62,133 nucleotides of DNA from Candidatus Fibrimonadaceae bacterium (GTDB lineage Bacteria > Fibrobacterota > Fibrobacteria > Fibrobacterales > Fibrobacteraceae), in assembly GCA_031281345.1 (NCBI GenBank), contig JAITFN010000062.1:1-62133 (forward strand), in the 5' to 3' direction. Made by a program: the position numbers and the translations under genes. Under the pieces are notes generated by a model that saw only the letters and a list, made by a program, of their open reading frames with translations, was not told the origin of the DNA and did not search any database. Of this stretch, positions 1-6,356 are shown one piece after another (the stretch's first letter is position 1; every line of letters begins with the position of its first letter).

Positions 1-177
1 GCTACTTGCCACCCCGCTAGGAGCGGGGAATTTGCTAATTTGGTCCCTTTTTTACAAAATACTTAATCAGTGCTCTTTATCTGCATTAAATGCCCATTTG
101 TGCAGCTAAATGCGGAATCTGGGGAATCCTGCTCATTCTGAGAATCCTGGTTCAGACAATTTTCTATATTTTCACCT
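1..177. other. Upstream region with hairpin and dispersed repeat
   Basis: No gene is assignable here. Positions 12-28 form a perfect 7-bp stem with a 3-nt loop (CCCCGCT AGG AGCGGGG). Plus-strand frame 2 is open from the window edge to about 109 and frame 1 to 66, so the tail of an upstream gene may be present, but neither peptide is recognisable. From about 110 to 164 the minus strand carries a repeat of the form TTGTCTGAACCAGGATT, related to a copy near 10327. The -10 box of the first operon lies at its end. Confidence 0.5.
165..170 (+). promoter_or_regulatory. Promoter -10 box for the 178-2912 operon
   Basis: TTTTC followed by TATATT, ending 7 nt before the ATG at 178. There is no purine-rich Shine-Dalgarno in between, so the transcript probably starts at or next to the start codon (inference). 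Confidence 0.55.
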
Positions 178-375
178 ATGGCATTTGTAACCGCTGTACT
201 GGGTATATCTATCTTTATGTTGCTGACATTTATACTGTCGCTTCTTAGCCGCCTAAATTTGTTGGAAAGGCAAATAGTTAGCATAGAAACCATCATCAGC
301 GACTCAGAAAATAAACTGCAAGAAGTGGGTGCTTTAATAAAGCAATCTACTGCTGAAGCTAAAAAGGACAAATAA
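178..375 (+). CDS. Small membrane-anchored coiled-coil protein
   Basis: A 65-residue protein I do not recognise. Residues 4-24 are hydrophobic (one membrane helix), followed by a charged stretch (LNLLERQIVSIETIISDSENKLQEV) with heptad-like spacing, so it is probably a single-pass membrane protein with a short cytoplasmic coiled coil. It is the first gene of a run of four, 32 bp before the next gene. The ATG sits 7 nt after a TATATT box with no ribosome site, fitting leaderless translation. Function unknown; neighbours suggest an accessory role with the DUF342 protein. Confidence 0.6.
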   Translation: MAFVTAVLGISIFMLLTFILSLLSRLNLLERQIVSIETIISDSENKLQEVGALIKQSTAEAKKDK

Positions 376-407
376 ATGCCAGGTGTAACACAAAAAAAGG
401 AAGACAA

Positions 408-1037
408 ATGGATACTGCACAAATAGTTCCTGTTTCAACTCTAGTTATAACGCTGCTCAATTTGGGGCTCGTAACACTCGCGCTTACTCGCTTAAATGCC
501 TTGCGCAAAGACCTTCGCACTCCTGTGATTAAAAAATTCAATTCGGAATTTAAGAGAAAGTCAATGGATATTCCAAAAGCTCCTGAAAATTTCAATAAAT
601 CTCAACGAGACGATAGGCAAGGCAGGTCACAACAGCAATTAGCGCAAAACAGACAAAAAAACAACCAGCAGCAAAACCGTTCTATACCGGTTCGCCGCCC
701 GGCTGCAAAGGCTCCTGACGTGTTTTCAAATGAGACAATAGCTTCGGCTTCCGTGCCGGTTCCACCGCGCCCCGTAGCTGCTGATTCCCATGTGCCAGAA
801 GGTCGCCGCCCCCTGCCACCACGTTTTAACGCAGCCGCAAACACCGCTCCGGTATCTTTTGGTTCAGCTCCAGAAGAGCTTGCACCACTAGCTCCTGCTC
901 CCATTAGCCCTGTGGCGAACAACAATGGCGAAGAAGCTGGAATGGAGTTTGACCGCTCCAAAATGATGCACGGTCGCAGAAATATGGTTGCAAAACCAGT
1001 TATAGAAGATGACGATGCAGAAGGAAATGTTCAATGA
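408..1037 (+). CDS. Membrane-anchored Pro/Gln-rich protein of unknown function
   Basis: 209 residues. An N-terminal hydrophobic helix (about residues 8-28) is followed by a basic stretch, a Gln/Asn-rich segment (about 65-92) and a long Pro/Ala-rich disordered tail. No enzymatic motif is visible. A ribosome site (aggaag) lies upstream of the ATG, and the end overlaps the next start by 4 bp (ATGA), so it is translationally coupled to the DUF342 gene. The layout suggests a tether or scaffold, but I cannot name a family. Confidence 0.6.
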   Translation: MDTAQIVPVSTLVITLLNLGLVTLALTRLNALRKDLRTPVIKKFNSEFKRKSMDIPKAPENFNKSQRDDRQGRSQQQLAQNRQKNNQQQNRSIPVRRPAAKAPDVFSNETIASASVPVPPRPVAADSHVPEGRRPLPPRFNAAANTAPVSFGSAPEELAPLAPAPISPVANNNGEEAGMEFDRSKMMHGRRNMVAKPVIEDDDAEGNVQ

Positions 1038-2452
1038 ACAGCTTGGACGATGATTTTGCTGATGAGCCTATTGAAGCTGAGACCAAACAGTCTTCAAAGG
1101 TGATTCATTTTAAAATAGCGATTTCAAAAGACCAAATGGAAGTTAAACTATATCCGCTTGGGCAGGTTACCGAAGGCGCATTGACTACATTTGAAGATGT
1201 TGTTGAGGCTTGCAAAAGAGAAGATATAAAAGTAGAATTAGATGAAAAAGCCATTGAGAAGCAGTTATTGAGCGCAACCCCGATTGAGACTACAATAGCC
1301 AAAGGCATAAAACCAACCGATGGCAAAAACGGCTATCTTGAGTATATGGTTGATATGAGCGCAAAGCCACAATTTATAGCTGACGCCAAAGAAGATTCTA
1401 TAGATTTTAAAAATTCCATGCAAGTAACTTTGGTAAATGTAGGTGATGTTTTGGCATCTATAGTTCCGCCCACAGAAGGTGAAGATGGAATGGATGTTAG
1501 AGGAACTGTAATAAAAGCCAAGCCCGGTGAAAAAGCTAAGTTCTATTTAGGAGAAGGAGCAGAAGAAAAAGACGAGTTAATCACTGTTACCGCTGCTGGA
1601 ACTCCAAGTATTCAAGACAATGTAATTATGATTCGTCGAACTTATGTTTTGCAAGGCGATGTGAATTTATCAACAGGCAACATAAGTTTCCCCGGAACTG
1701 TTATTATACATGGCAATGTTACGGAAGGCTTTGAAATTATATCTGAAGAGAATGTTGTGGTAAACGGGTTTATATCCGGCGCAACAGTAAAGGCTAAAGG
1801 CTATATCAAATGTGCAGGTGGTATTCAAGGCAAAGAAAAAACCGAGATTGCCTCTGGTTCATATATAGCGGCAAAATTTATCAGTTCAGCTACCGTTACT
1901 GCCGATGGCGATATCCTTGTGACAAAAGATATTTTACATTCAAAAATAAACTGCCTTGGCGAACTTCGTATAGGCGGTTCCCTTATAGGCGGAGTTGCAA
2001 TAGCGCTCAAAGGCGTTGAATGTGGAGGTTTGGGTTCCGAGACCGGAGTTAAAACAATCGTAAACATACGCACGCATTACCGCCAAGAAAAAGCAAAGGA
2101 GCAAATAAATATCGTTATGGCAGAAGTGAGCGCAATTTTTGATAGGTATAAAATCTGGAATAAAGCGGAATCCATAAGCGAAGAAGAAGGCAAAAAACTT
2201 TTGCAAGATATAGCGAATTTGCAAATATTCATACAGAAACGGCAAAAGTTTGACAGCCTAGTAGCGAAATTTGACCGAATTGTTCTTGAAAATAAAGCGG
2301 TAAAGGCAAAAGTACTCGGAATGTTGGAAGCCGATGTTGTGATTGCTTCGCCATTTTCCCGCTATACAAGCAATACGCACATGAAAGGTCCTCTTGCGCT
2401 ATCGGAAAATAATGAATTTCAAAAAATGGCAATAATGAAGGGAGTGGTGTAA
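1034..2452 (+). CDS. FapA-family (DUF342) polymer-forming protein
   Basis: 472 residues with the DUF342/FapA architecture: an N-terminal globular part (1-190), a central right-handed beta-helix made of short repeating strands with Gly/Val/Ile turns (about 200-340, for example GDVNLSTGNISFPGTVIIHG), and a helical, probably coiled-coil C-terminal part (345-450). FapA proteins are known as flagellar assembly or polar-placement factors, but related proteins occur in non-flagellated bacteria. The gene overlaps the preceding membrane protein by ATGA and is followed after 4 bp by a receiver-like protein. No flagellar gene is visible in the window, so the role here is open. Confidence 0.8.
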   Translation: MNSLDDDFADEPIEAETKQSSKVIHFKIAISKDQMEVKLYPLGQVTEGALTTFEDVVEACKREDIKVELDEKAIEKQLLSATPIETTIAKGIKPTDGKNGYLEYMVDMSAKPQFIADAKEDSIDFKNSMQVTLVNVGDVLASIVPPTEGEDGMDVRGTVIKAKPGEKAKFYLGEGAEEKDELITVTAAGTPSIQDNVIMIRRTYVLQGDVNLSTGNISFPGTVIIHGNVTEGFEIISEENVVVNGFISGATVKAKGYIKCAGGIQGKEKTEIASGSYIAAKFISSATVTADGDILVTKDILHSKINCLGELRIGGSLIGGVAIALKGVECGGLGSETGVKTIVNIRTHYRQEKAKEQINIVMAEVSAIFDRYKIWNKAESISEEEGKKLLQDIANLQIFIQKRQKFDSLVAKFDRIVLENKAVKAKVLGMLEADVVIASPFSRYTSNTHMKGPLALSENNEFQKMAIMKGVV

Positions 2453-2456
2453 GTTT

Positions 2457-2912
2457 ATGGCAGCTCTGGAAAAAATAAGCACATTAAACGATATGAAAGA
2501 CCTTATGATTGAACTTCATCGTTTGGAGGTAAAACTCCTTTTTGATTTCTATGGGGTGCTGCAAGATTTTCCTTCCAAAAAACTTCTGCCGCAATGGTTG
2601 CAGAAAAAAGGTGTCAATAACGCATTTGTCACCGATAAAGGAAATGAGGCTTTTGCAAAAATCAATAATTCAAAAAAACTCTGCGTTATCATCTATGATT
2701 TGGAAACTCCTGATTTAAATGGGCTTCAATTTCTAACCGCATTAGAGAATAAACCTGACCTTAAATCTCGTTGCAAAATTATTATGGCAATCCCAAAACT
2801 TGCACCAGATGCACAAACTAAAATATTGCAGCTAGGCGCAGGTGCCATTATTTTCAAGCCGCTTGGAGATAATTTAGCAGCAGCGTTTGAAAAAATCGGG
2901 CTGAATTATTAG
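2457..2912 (+). CDS. Receiver-domain (CheY-like) protein, partly degenerate
   Basis: 151 residues. The phospho-acceptor region reads YDLETPDLNGLQFL, placing the acceptor at Asp81, and the conserved Lys-Pro is present at K134 (FKPLG). The N-terminal acidic pair is reduced to one Asp (FDF around residue 30), and the usual Ser/Thr after strand 4 is replaced by Ala (IIMAIPK). It may therefore be phosphorylated poorly or act as a pseudo-receiver. There is no output domain, so it would work by protein contact, plausibly with the DUF342 protein. Its TAG stop shares the tetranucleotide TTAG with the stop of convergent nuoI. Confidence 0.75.
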   Translation: MAALEKISTLNDMKDLMIELHRLEVKLLFDFYGVLQDFPSKKLLPQWLQKKGVNNAFVTDKGNEAFAKINNSKKLCVIIYDLETPDLNGLQFLTALENKPDLKSRCKIIMAIPKLAPDAQTKILQLGAGAIIFKPLGDNLAAAFEKIGLNY

Positions 2913-3361
2913 CCCTGCCCTTCTGTTTTATTTAAAACCATATTGAATGTCTGTCTGTCCACAGAAGACATTTCAAAATCGTGCGCCATTCTAAGGCAGC
3001 CAAACGGGCAGCTCTCCACACAAAGCCCGCATTGGGTACATGAATCCATGCGGTAGAGATATTTACCCAAAACCTTTTTGCCAGCTATGCTTTTTGTTGA
3101 AAGCACATTTATAGAAGCGTTGGGGCAAGATTTTTCGCATATACCGCAAGCGGTGCATGAATGTAAACCCTGTTCATTGTGAATGAGTTCTACCCTGCCC
3201 CTGAAACGCTCATGCATTTTAAGCGTTGCCTTATTTTCTGGATATTGCTCAGTAACTATTTTTTTAGGATTGAGAAAATATTTAAGTGTAACGGACATTC
3301 CTTTCAGCAAGCTGATTGGACCCGTTACAACGGCGTGAAAATATTTGGATGCAGTCATCAT
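2909..3361 (-). CDS. nuoI: NADH-quinone oxidoreductase subunit I (ferredoxin-type)
   Basis: About 150 residues with two [4Fe-4S] motifs, CTACGICEKSCP and CTQCGLCVESCP, as in NuoI, which passes electrons through the peripheral arm of complex I towards the quinone. I place the start at 3361, where ATGA overlaps the nuoH stop; a second ATG follows immediately at 3358. It is co-transcribed behind nuoH. No other nuo gene is present in the window, so the rest of the complex must lie elsewhere or this is a split locus. Confidence 0.85.
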   Translation of the reverse strand: MMTASKYFHAVVTGPISLLKGMSVTLKYFLNPKKIVTEQYPENKATLKMHERFRGRVELIHNEQGLHSCTACGICEKSCPNASINVLSTKSIAGKKVLGKYLYRMDSCTQCGLCVESCPFGCLRMAHDFEMSSVDRQTFNMVLNKTEGQG

Positions 3362-4437
3362 AAAATCCAACCCATAGCTATGAACAAAGCTCCAAGCCCA
3401 AGCAAAATCAAATTCAATGGCAGCAAAAATTTCCACTCAAAGTTCATGAGCTGGTCAACGCGCGGTCTTAGCCAAGTCCAGCGGAACATCATATAGAGCC
3501 AAATCAAGAAATAAATTTTAGCGAACATCCAAACCAAATCAGGAATTGCCAAAAGAACTTTATCAACGCTTTCTACGCCTATCAACGGCGCATGCCAGCC
3601 ACCTAAAAAGAAAATAGAACCAAGCGCGGAAGCACCTATTATATTTATGTATTCGGTTAAATAAAACATGGCAAAAGCCGTTCCCGTATATTCCGTGTGA
3701 AAACCAGCAGTTAGTTCTTGCTCCGCTTCTGCAATATCAAAAGGAGCACGGTTAAGCTCGGCTGTGCTTACGCACATAAACACCAAAAAAACTACAAGCC
3801 CTAAAACGGGCATCTTTATAATCCACCAATTTAAAACCGTGCCGCTCTGCACGGCTACAATATCGTTCAAAGACGCGCTGCCGGAAATCACCACAACAAA
3901 AAGCATAATTAATGCAAGCGAAACCTCGTAGCTTATCATCTGCGCTCCGCTCCTCAATGCACTCAGGAGCGAATATTTGTTGTTGGATGCCCAGCCACCC
4001 AAAAGAATGGCGAAAAGCCCCAGTCCATTTATGGCTATGATGGCGGGCACGGCAAAACTCAGGTTTATAACCTGCCATTTTTCGCCAAAAGGAATCAAAG
4101 CCAATGTGAAAAAAGGTGCGGTTAGGGAAATCATAGGTGCTAAATAATAGACTATTGTGTCCACGCCTTTTGGTGAATAAACCTCTTTGAAAAGCAACTT
4201 TGTAACATCCGCCACGGTTTGCAAAACCCCGTGCCAGCCGAGCCTCATGGGACCAAGCCTGCACTGCACATGTGCGCACACCTTGCGTTCCATATAAATC
4301 AAAATAGGTGCGGAGCCTATTCCCACGGCTAAAACGGCAATCACCGCCAAAATCACATTTATCGCGAGTGCCAACTCTGGTAGTGGCGAATACTGCCGCA
4401 CCAAATCACCTATAAAATTAGGAATGCCAAATGTCAT
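3358..4437 (-). CDS. nuoH: NADH-quinone oxidoreductase subunit H
   Basis: A 359-residue polytopic membrane protein with the NuoH signature IYMERKVCAHVQCRLGPMRLGWHG in its N-terminal half (residues about 43-66) and the conserved loop NRAPFDIAEAEQELTAGFHTE. NuoH forms much of the quinone channel of complex I. The frame is open further upstream, but ATG at 4437 (MTFGIPNFIGD) is preferred because a CTACATT -10 box ends 9 nt before it. nuoI follows with an ATGA overlap. Confidence 0.9.
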   Translation of the reverse strand: MTFGIPNFIGDLVRQYSPLPELALAINVILAVIAVLAVGIGSAPILIYMERKVCAHVQCRLGPMRLGWHGVLQTVADVTKLLFKEVYSPKGVDTIVYYLAPMISLTAPFFTLALIPFGEKWQVINLSFAVPAIIAINGLGLFAILLGGWASNNKYSLLSALRSGAQMISYEVSLALIMLFVVVISGSASLNDIVAVQSGTVLNWWIIKMPVLGLVVFLVFMCVSTAELNRAPFDIAEAEQELTAGFHTEYTGTAFAMFYLTEYINIIGASALGSIFFLGGWHAPLIGVESVDKVLLAIPDLVWMFAKIYFLIWLYMMFRWTWLRPRVDQLMNFEWKFLLPLNLILLGLGALFIAMGWIL

Positions 4438-4446
4438 ATTTGTGGT

Positions 4447-4452
4447 AATGTA
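4447..4452 (-). promoter_or_regulatory. -10 box for nuoHI
   Basis: On the minus strand TTTTTC precedes TACATT, which ends 9 nt before the nuoH ATG. No Shine-Dalgarno lies between, so the message is probably leaderless or nearly so. Confidence 0.5.
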
Positions 4453-4500
4453 GAAAAATTTGCGGTGGAGGTGTGGTATTTTACATTTTACAACGTGTAT

Positions 4501-4533
4501 AGCACACAAAGCACAAATTCTGGCACGAAATTT
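4501..4533 (+). repeat. Dispersed repeat A, copy 1
   Basis: Starts AGCACACAAAGCAC and continues to TCTGGCACGAAAT. Similar copies lie at 5819-5854 and 10257-10291 in the same orientation. Copies 1 and 2 bracket the AAA ATPase gene. Confidence 0.7.
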
Positions 4534-4547
4534 AAGCTTCGTATTCG

Positions 4548-4586
4548 TAATACCGAAACTTTATTTTTTTGTAAGTTTTGGTATTA
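4548..4586 (+). promoter_or_regulatory. Hairpin next to ribosome site of AAA ATPase gene
   Basis: TAATACCGAAACTT (4548-4561) pairs with AAGTTTTGGTATTA (4573-4586): 14 pairs with one G-U, 11-nt loop. The stem ends immediately before the GAGG ribosome site (4587-4590) of the gene starting at 4596, so it could modulate translation or act as a DNA dyad for a regulator. No U-run follows, so it is not a typical terminator. Confidence 0.55.
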
Positions 4587-4595
4587 GAGGTTTTT

Positions 4596-5801
4596 ATGAA
4601 TTTATTGCGTAGAGAGAATATAATGGATTTGCTGTCAAGCTCCAAAGATAAACCCGTGATAAAAGTATTAACTGGTGTTCGCCGTTCAGGGAAATCAACT
4701 ACCTTGAAAATGTTTGCAGACGAACTGGTAAAAAGTGGAATAGGCAAGCGGCAAATTCAGCAATACAATTTTGAAGACCCTAAAATAAATGCCATAACGA
4801 ACTGGCGAGAGCATTACGACATTGCAATTTCAAATTTGGCTAATGGAAAAATGAATTATATATTTATAGATGAAATCCAAGAATTAAATGAGTTTCAAAA
4901 ATTGCTGAATGGTCTTCAAATAATTGAAAATATAGATTTATACATAACTGGCTCAAACGCCAGATTGCTATCAGGAGAATTGGCAACGCTTCTAAGCGGA
5001 AGATACATAACCATAAATGTAACTCCGTTTTCTTGCAAGGAATTTTTTGAATTTAACAAAAAAAACAAATACAAAAATTTAGTGGAATCCTACATTTTCA
5101 GTAGCGGCTTTCCAGTTATAGCCGGAGAAGAAATCCAAGACAGCGACTTTGCAAACGCCTATATAAAAAACATCTATTCCACCGTTTTGGAAAAAGATAT
5201 TTTTCAGAGGCTGGAAATAAGAGATAAAAGAGATTTTCAAAACATAGCCAAATTCGTTTTTGCAAATATAGGTAGCCCCTTGTCGCCCAATAACATATCT
5301 AACAAACTAGCCAGCAATGGAATTAAAATAAACAATAAAACCGTAGAACGCTATATCAAAGCACTTATAGACAGCTACCTGATATATGAGGTAAGCAGAT
5401 TTGACATTAAAGGGAAAAAGCAGCTTGCAACGCAAGAAAAATACTATGCTGTTGATTTGGGCATAAGGCGGCATCTTATAGGGCAAAAAAGGCGAGATGA
5501 TATAGGGCATTGTTTGGAAAATGTTGTCTATTTTGAATTGCTAAGGCGAGGTGGAAAAATATGGACAGGCAAAGCGCAAGAAAGCGAGATAGACTTTGTT
5601 GTTCAAAAACATAGTGGCGAAATGGAATATTATCAAGTTGCCTACACCGCGAAAGAAGAGGCTACTCTTGCCAGAGAACTAAACCCGTTAAAGAAAATAA
5701 AAGACAATTACAAAAAAATTTTGCTTACCACAGACGAATTTGAATTTAACAATGAAGGGATAGAATTGTTGAACTTGGAGAAATGGGTTTTGAATGGATA
5801 G
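4596..5801 (+). CDS. AAA_14 / DUF4143 family ATPase
   Basis: 401 residues. The N-terminal P-loop GVRRSGKST (about residues 27-35), Walker B YIFIDEIQE, sensor ITGSNARLLSGE and the motif LSGRYITINVTPFSCKEF are the marks of the AAA_14 family, with a C-terminal DUF4143 part containing a nuclease-like core (ESEIDFVV). Function in bacteria is largely uncharacterised; such genes are patchily distributed and often accessory. ATG at 4596 is chosen over an upstream TTG because of the GAGG site. It is monocistronic, with a hairpin at its ribosome site and repeat A on both sides, consistent with acquisition as a unit (inference). Confidence 0.85.
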   Translation: MNLLRRENIMDLLSSSKDKPVIKVLTGVRRSGKSTTLKMFADELVKSGIGKRQIQQYNFEDPKINAITNWREHYDIAISNLANGKMNYIFIDEIQELNEFQKLLNGLQIIENIDLYITGSNARLLSGELATLLSGRYITINVTPFSCKEFFEFNKKNKYKNLVESYIFSSGFPVIAGEEIQDSDFANAYIKNIYSTVLEKDIFQRLEIRDKRDFQNIAKFVFANIGSPLSPNNISNKLASNGIKINNKTVERYIKALIDSYLIYEVSRFDIKGKKQLATQEKYYAVDLGIRRHLIGQKRRDDIGHCLENVVYFELLRRGGKIWTGKAQESEIDFVVQKHSGEMEYYQVAYTAKEEATLARELNPLKKIKDNYKKILLTTDEFEFNNEGIELLNLEKWVLNG

Positions 5802-5818
5802 AGTCACTTTGACATTTA

Positions 5819-5854
5819 AGCACACAAAGCACGTATTCTGGCACAAAATGCAAA
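5819..5854 (+). repeat. Dispersed repeat A, copy 2
   Basis: AGCACACAAAGCAC followed by GTATTCTGGCACAAAATG, just downstream of the AAA ATPase gene and in the same orientation as the copy upstream of it (4501-4533). Confidence 0.7.
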
Positions 5855-5891
5855 TACAAATTTTAGAGAGTTATTTAATTATTGTAGAAAA

Positions 5892-6119
5892 TTAATCCTG
5901 CAAGCAAGGGCGGTATCTAATGTCTTTTTTATTTGGGGCATTTATGCCCTCAAATATGCCGTATAATTCCTCAACCTCGTGAGACAAGTTTAACTTTGTC
6001 TCTTTGGTTTTTGCTTTCTTTATAGGCAAGGGTTTTACCCCCTTGATAAAAGAGAGGCTTTTGAGGACATCTCGTGCAAAAGAAGCTTTAGAACTGGGAA
6101 TGTCTATTATTAGTTGCAT
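5892..6119 (-). CDS. Small antitoxin-like hypothetical protein
   Basis: 75 residues beginning MQLIIDIPSSKASFARDVLKSLSFIKGVKPL. This resembles short hypothetical proteins that often precede ParE/RelE-type toxins in Bacteroidetes-like genomes (family memory, not a search). No toxin follows it, so it may be an orphan antitoxin. A TATATT box at 6127-6132 ends 7 nt before the ATG and there is no ribosome site, fitting a leaderless start. Function not demonstrated. Confidence 0.5.
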   Translation of the reverse strand: MQLIIDIPSSKASFARDVLKSLSFIKGVKPLPIKKAKTKETKLNLSHEVEELYGIFEGINAPNKKDIRYRPCLQD

Positions 6120-6143
6120 AAATATAAATATACAAAAATTTGT

Positions 6144-6171
6144 CTGAACCCCACGCCCATACGTTACTTAC
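6144..6171 (+). repeat. Dispersed repeat B, copy 1
   Basis: A 28-nt element beginning CTGAACCCCACGCCCATACG matches 10297-10324 with one mismatch (GTTACTTAC versus GCTACTTAC). It lies in non-coding DNA between the antitoxin-like gene and the FISUMP operon. Confidence 0.7.
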
Positions 6172-6356
6172 TCGCTAGCTCTCGCGGTTAGCTTCTCCTC
6201 GCAAACGGTTCGCTTCGCTCATTACTAAACACCCCCCCTGAATTATGCTTTCTAACGAAATCATAATTCCTCCCCCCGTTTTTTCCGCCAGCAGGGCTAA
6301 CGGGGGGATGCTCCAATTTTTTCACCCTAGCCATCGTGATTCAGACGTTCAGACAA
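6172..6356. other. Non-coding accessory spacer
   Basis: No gene is visible. It holds a GC-skewed stretch with the palindromic CTCGCTAGCTCTCGCGG, the G-rich hairpin repeat C (6272-6313) and the fragment TTCAGACAATT also seen near the window start. The 3' end of the FISUMP gene begins at 6357. Confidence 0.6.
6272..6313 (+). repeat. Hairpin repeat C, copy 1
   Basis: CCCCCCG at 6272-6278 pairs with CGGGGGG at 6301-6307. The 23 nt from 6291 to 6313 are identical to 10967-10989. Both copies lie just downstream of minus-strand gene ends, so it could be a REP-like mobile palindrome or a transcription-ending structure. Confidence 0.65.

Noticed and set aside
12-28. Rho-independent terminator at the window start
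   Set aside because: The 7-bp GC stem is not followed by a T-run in either direction, so only the hairpin is reported.
63-422. 119-aa minus-strand frame at the window start
   Set aside because: It runs through a dispersed repeat and antisense to two plus-strand genes with a better promoter and coding pattern.
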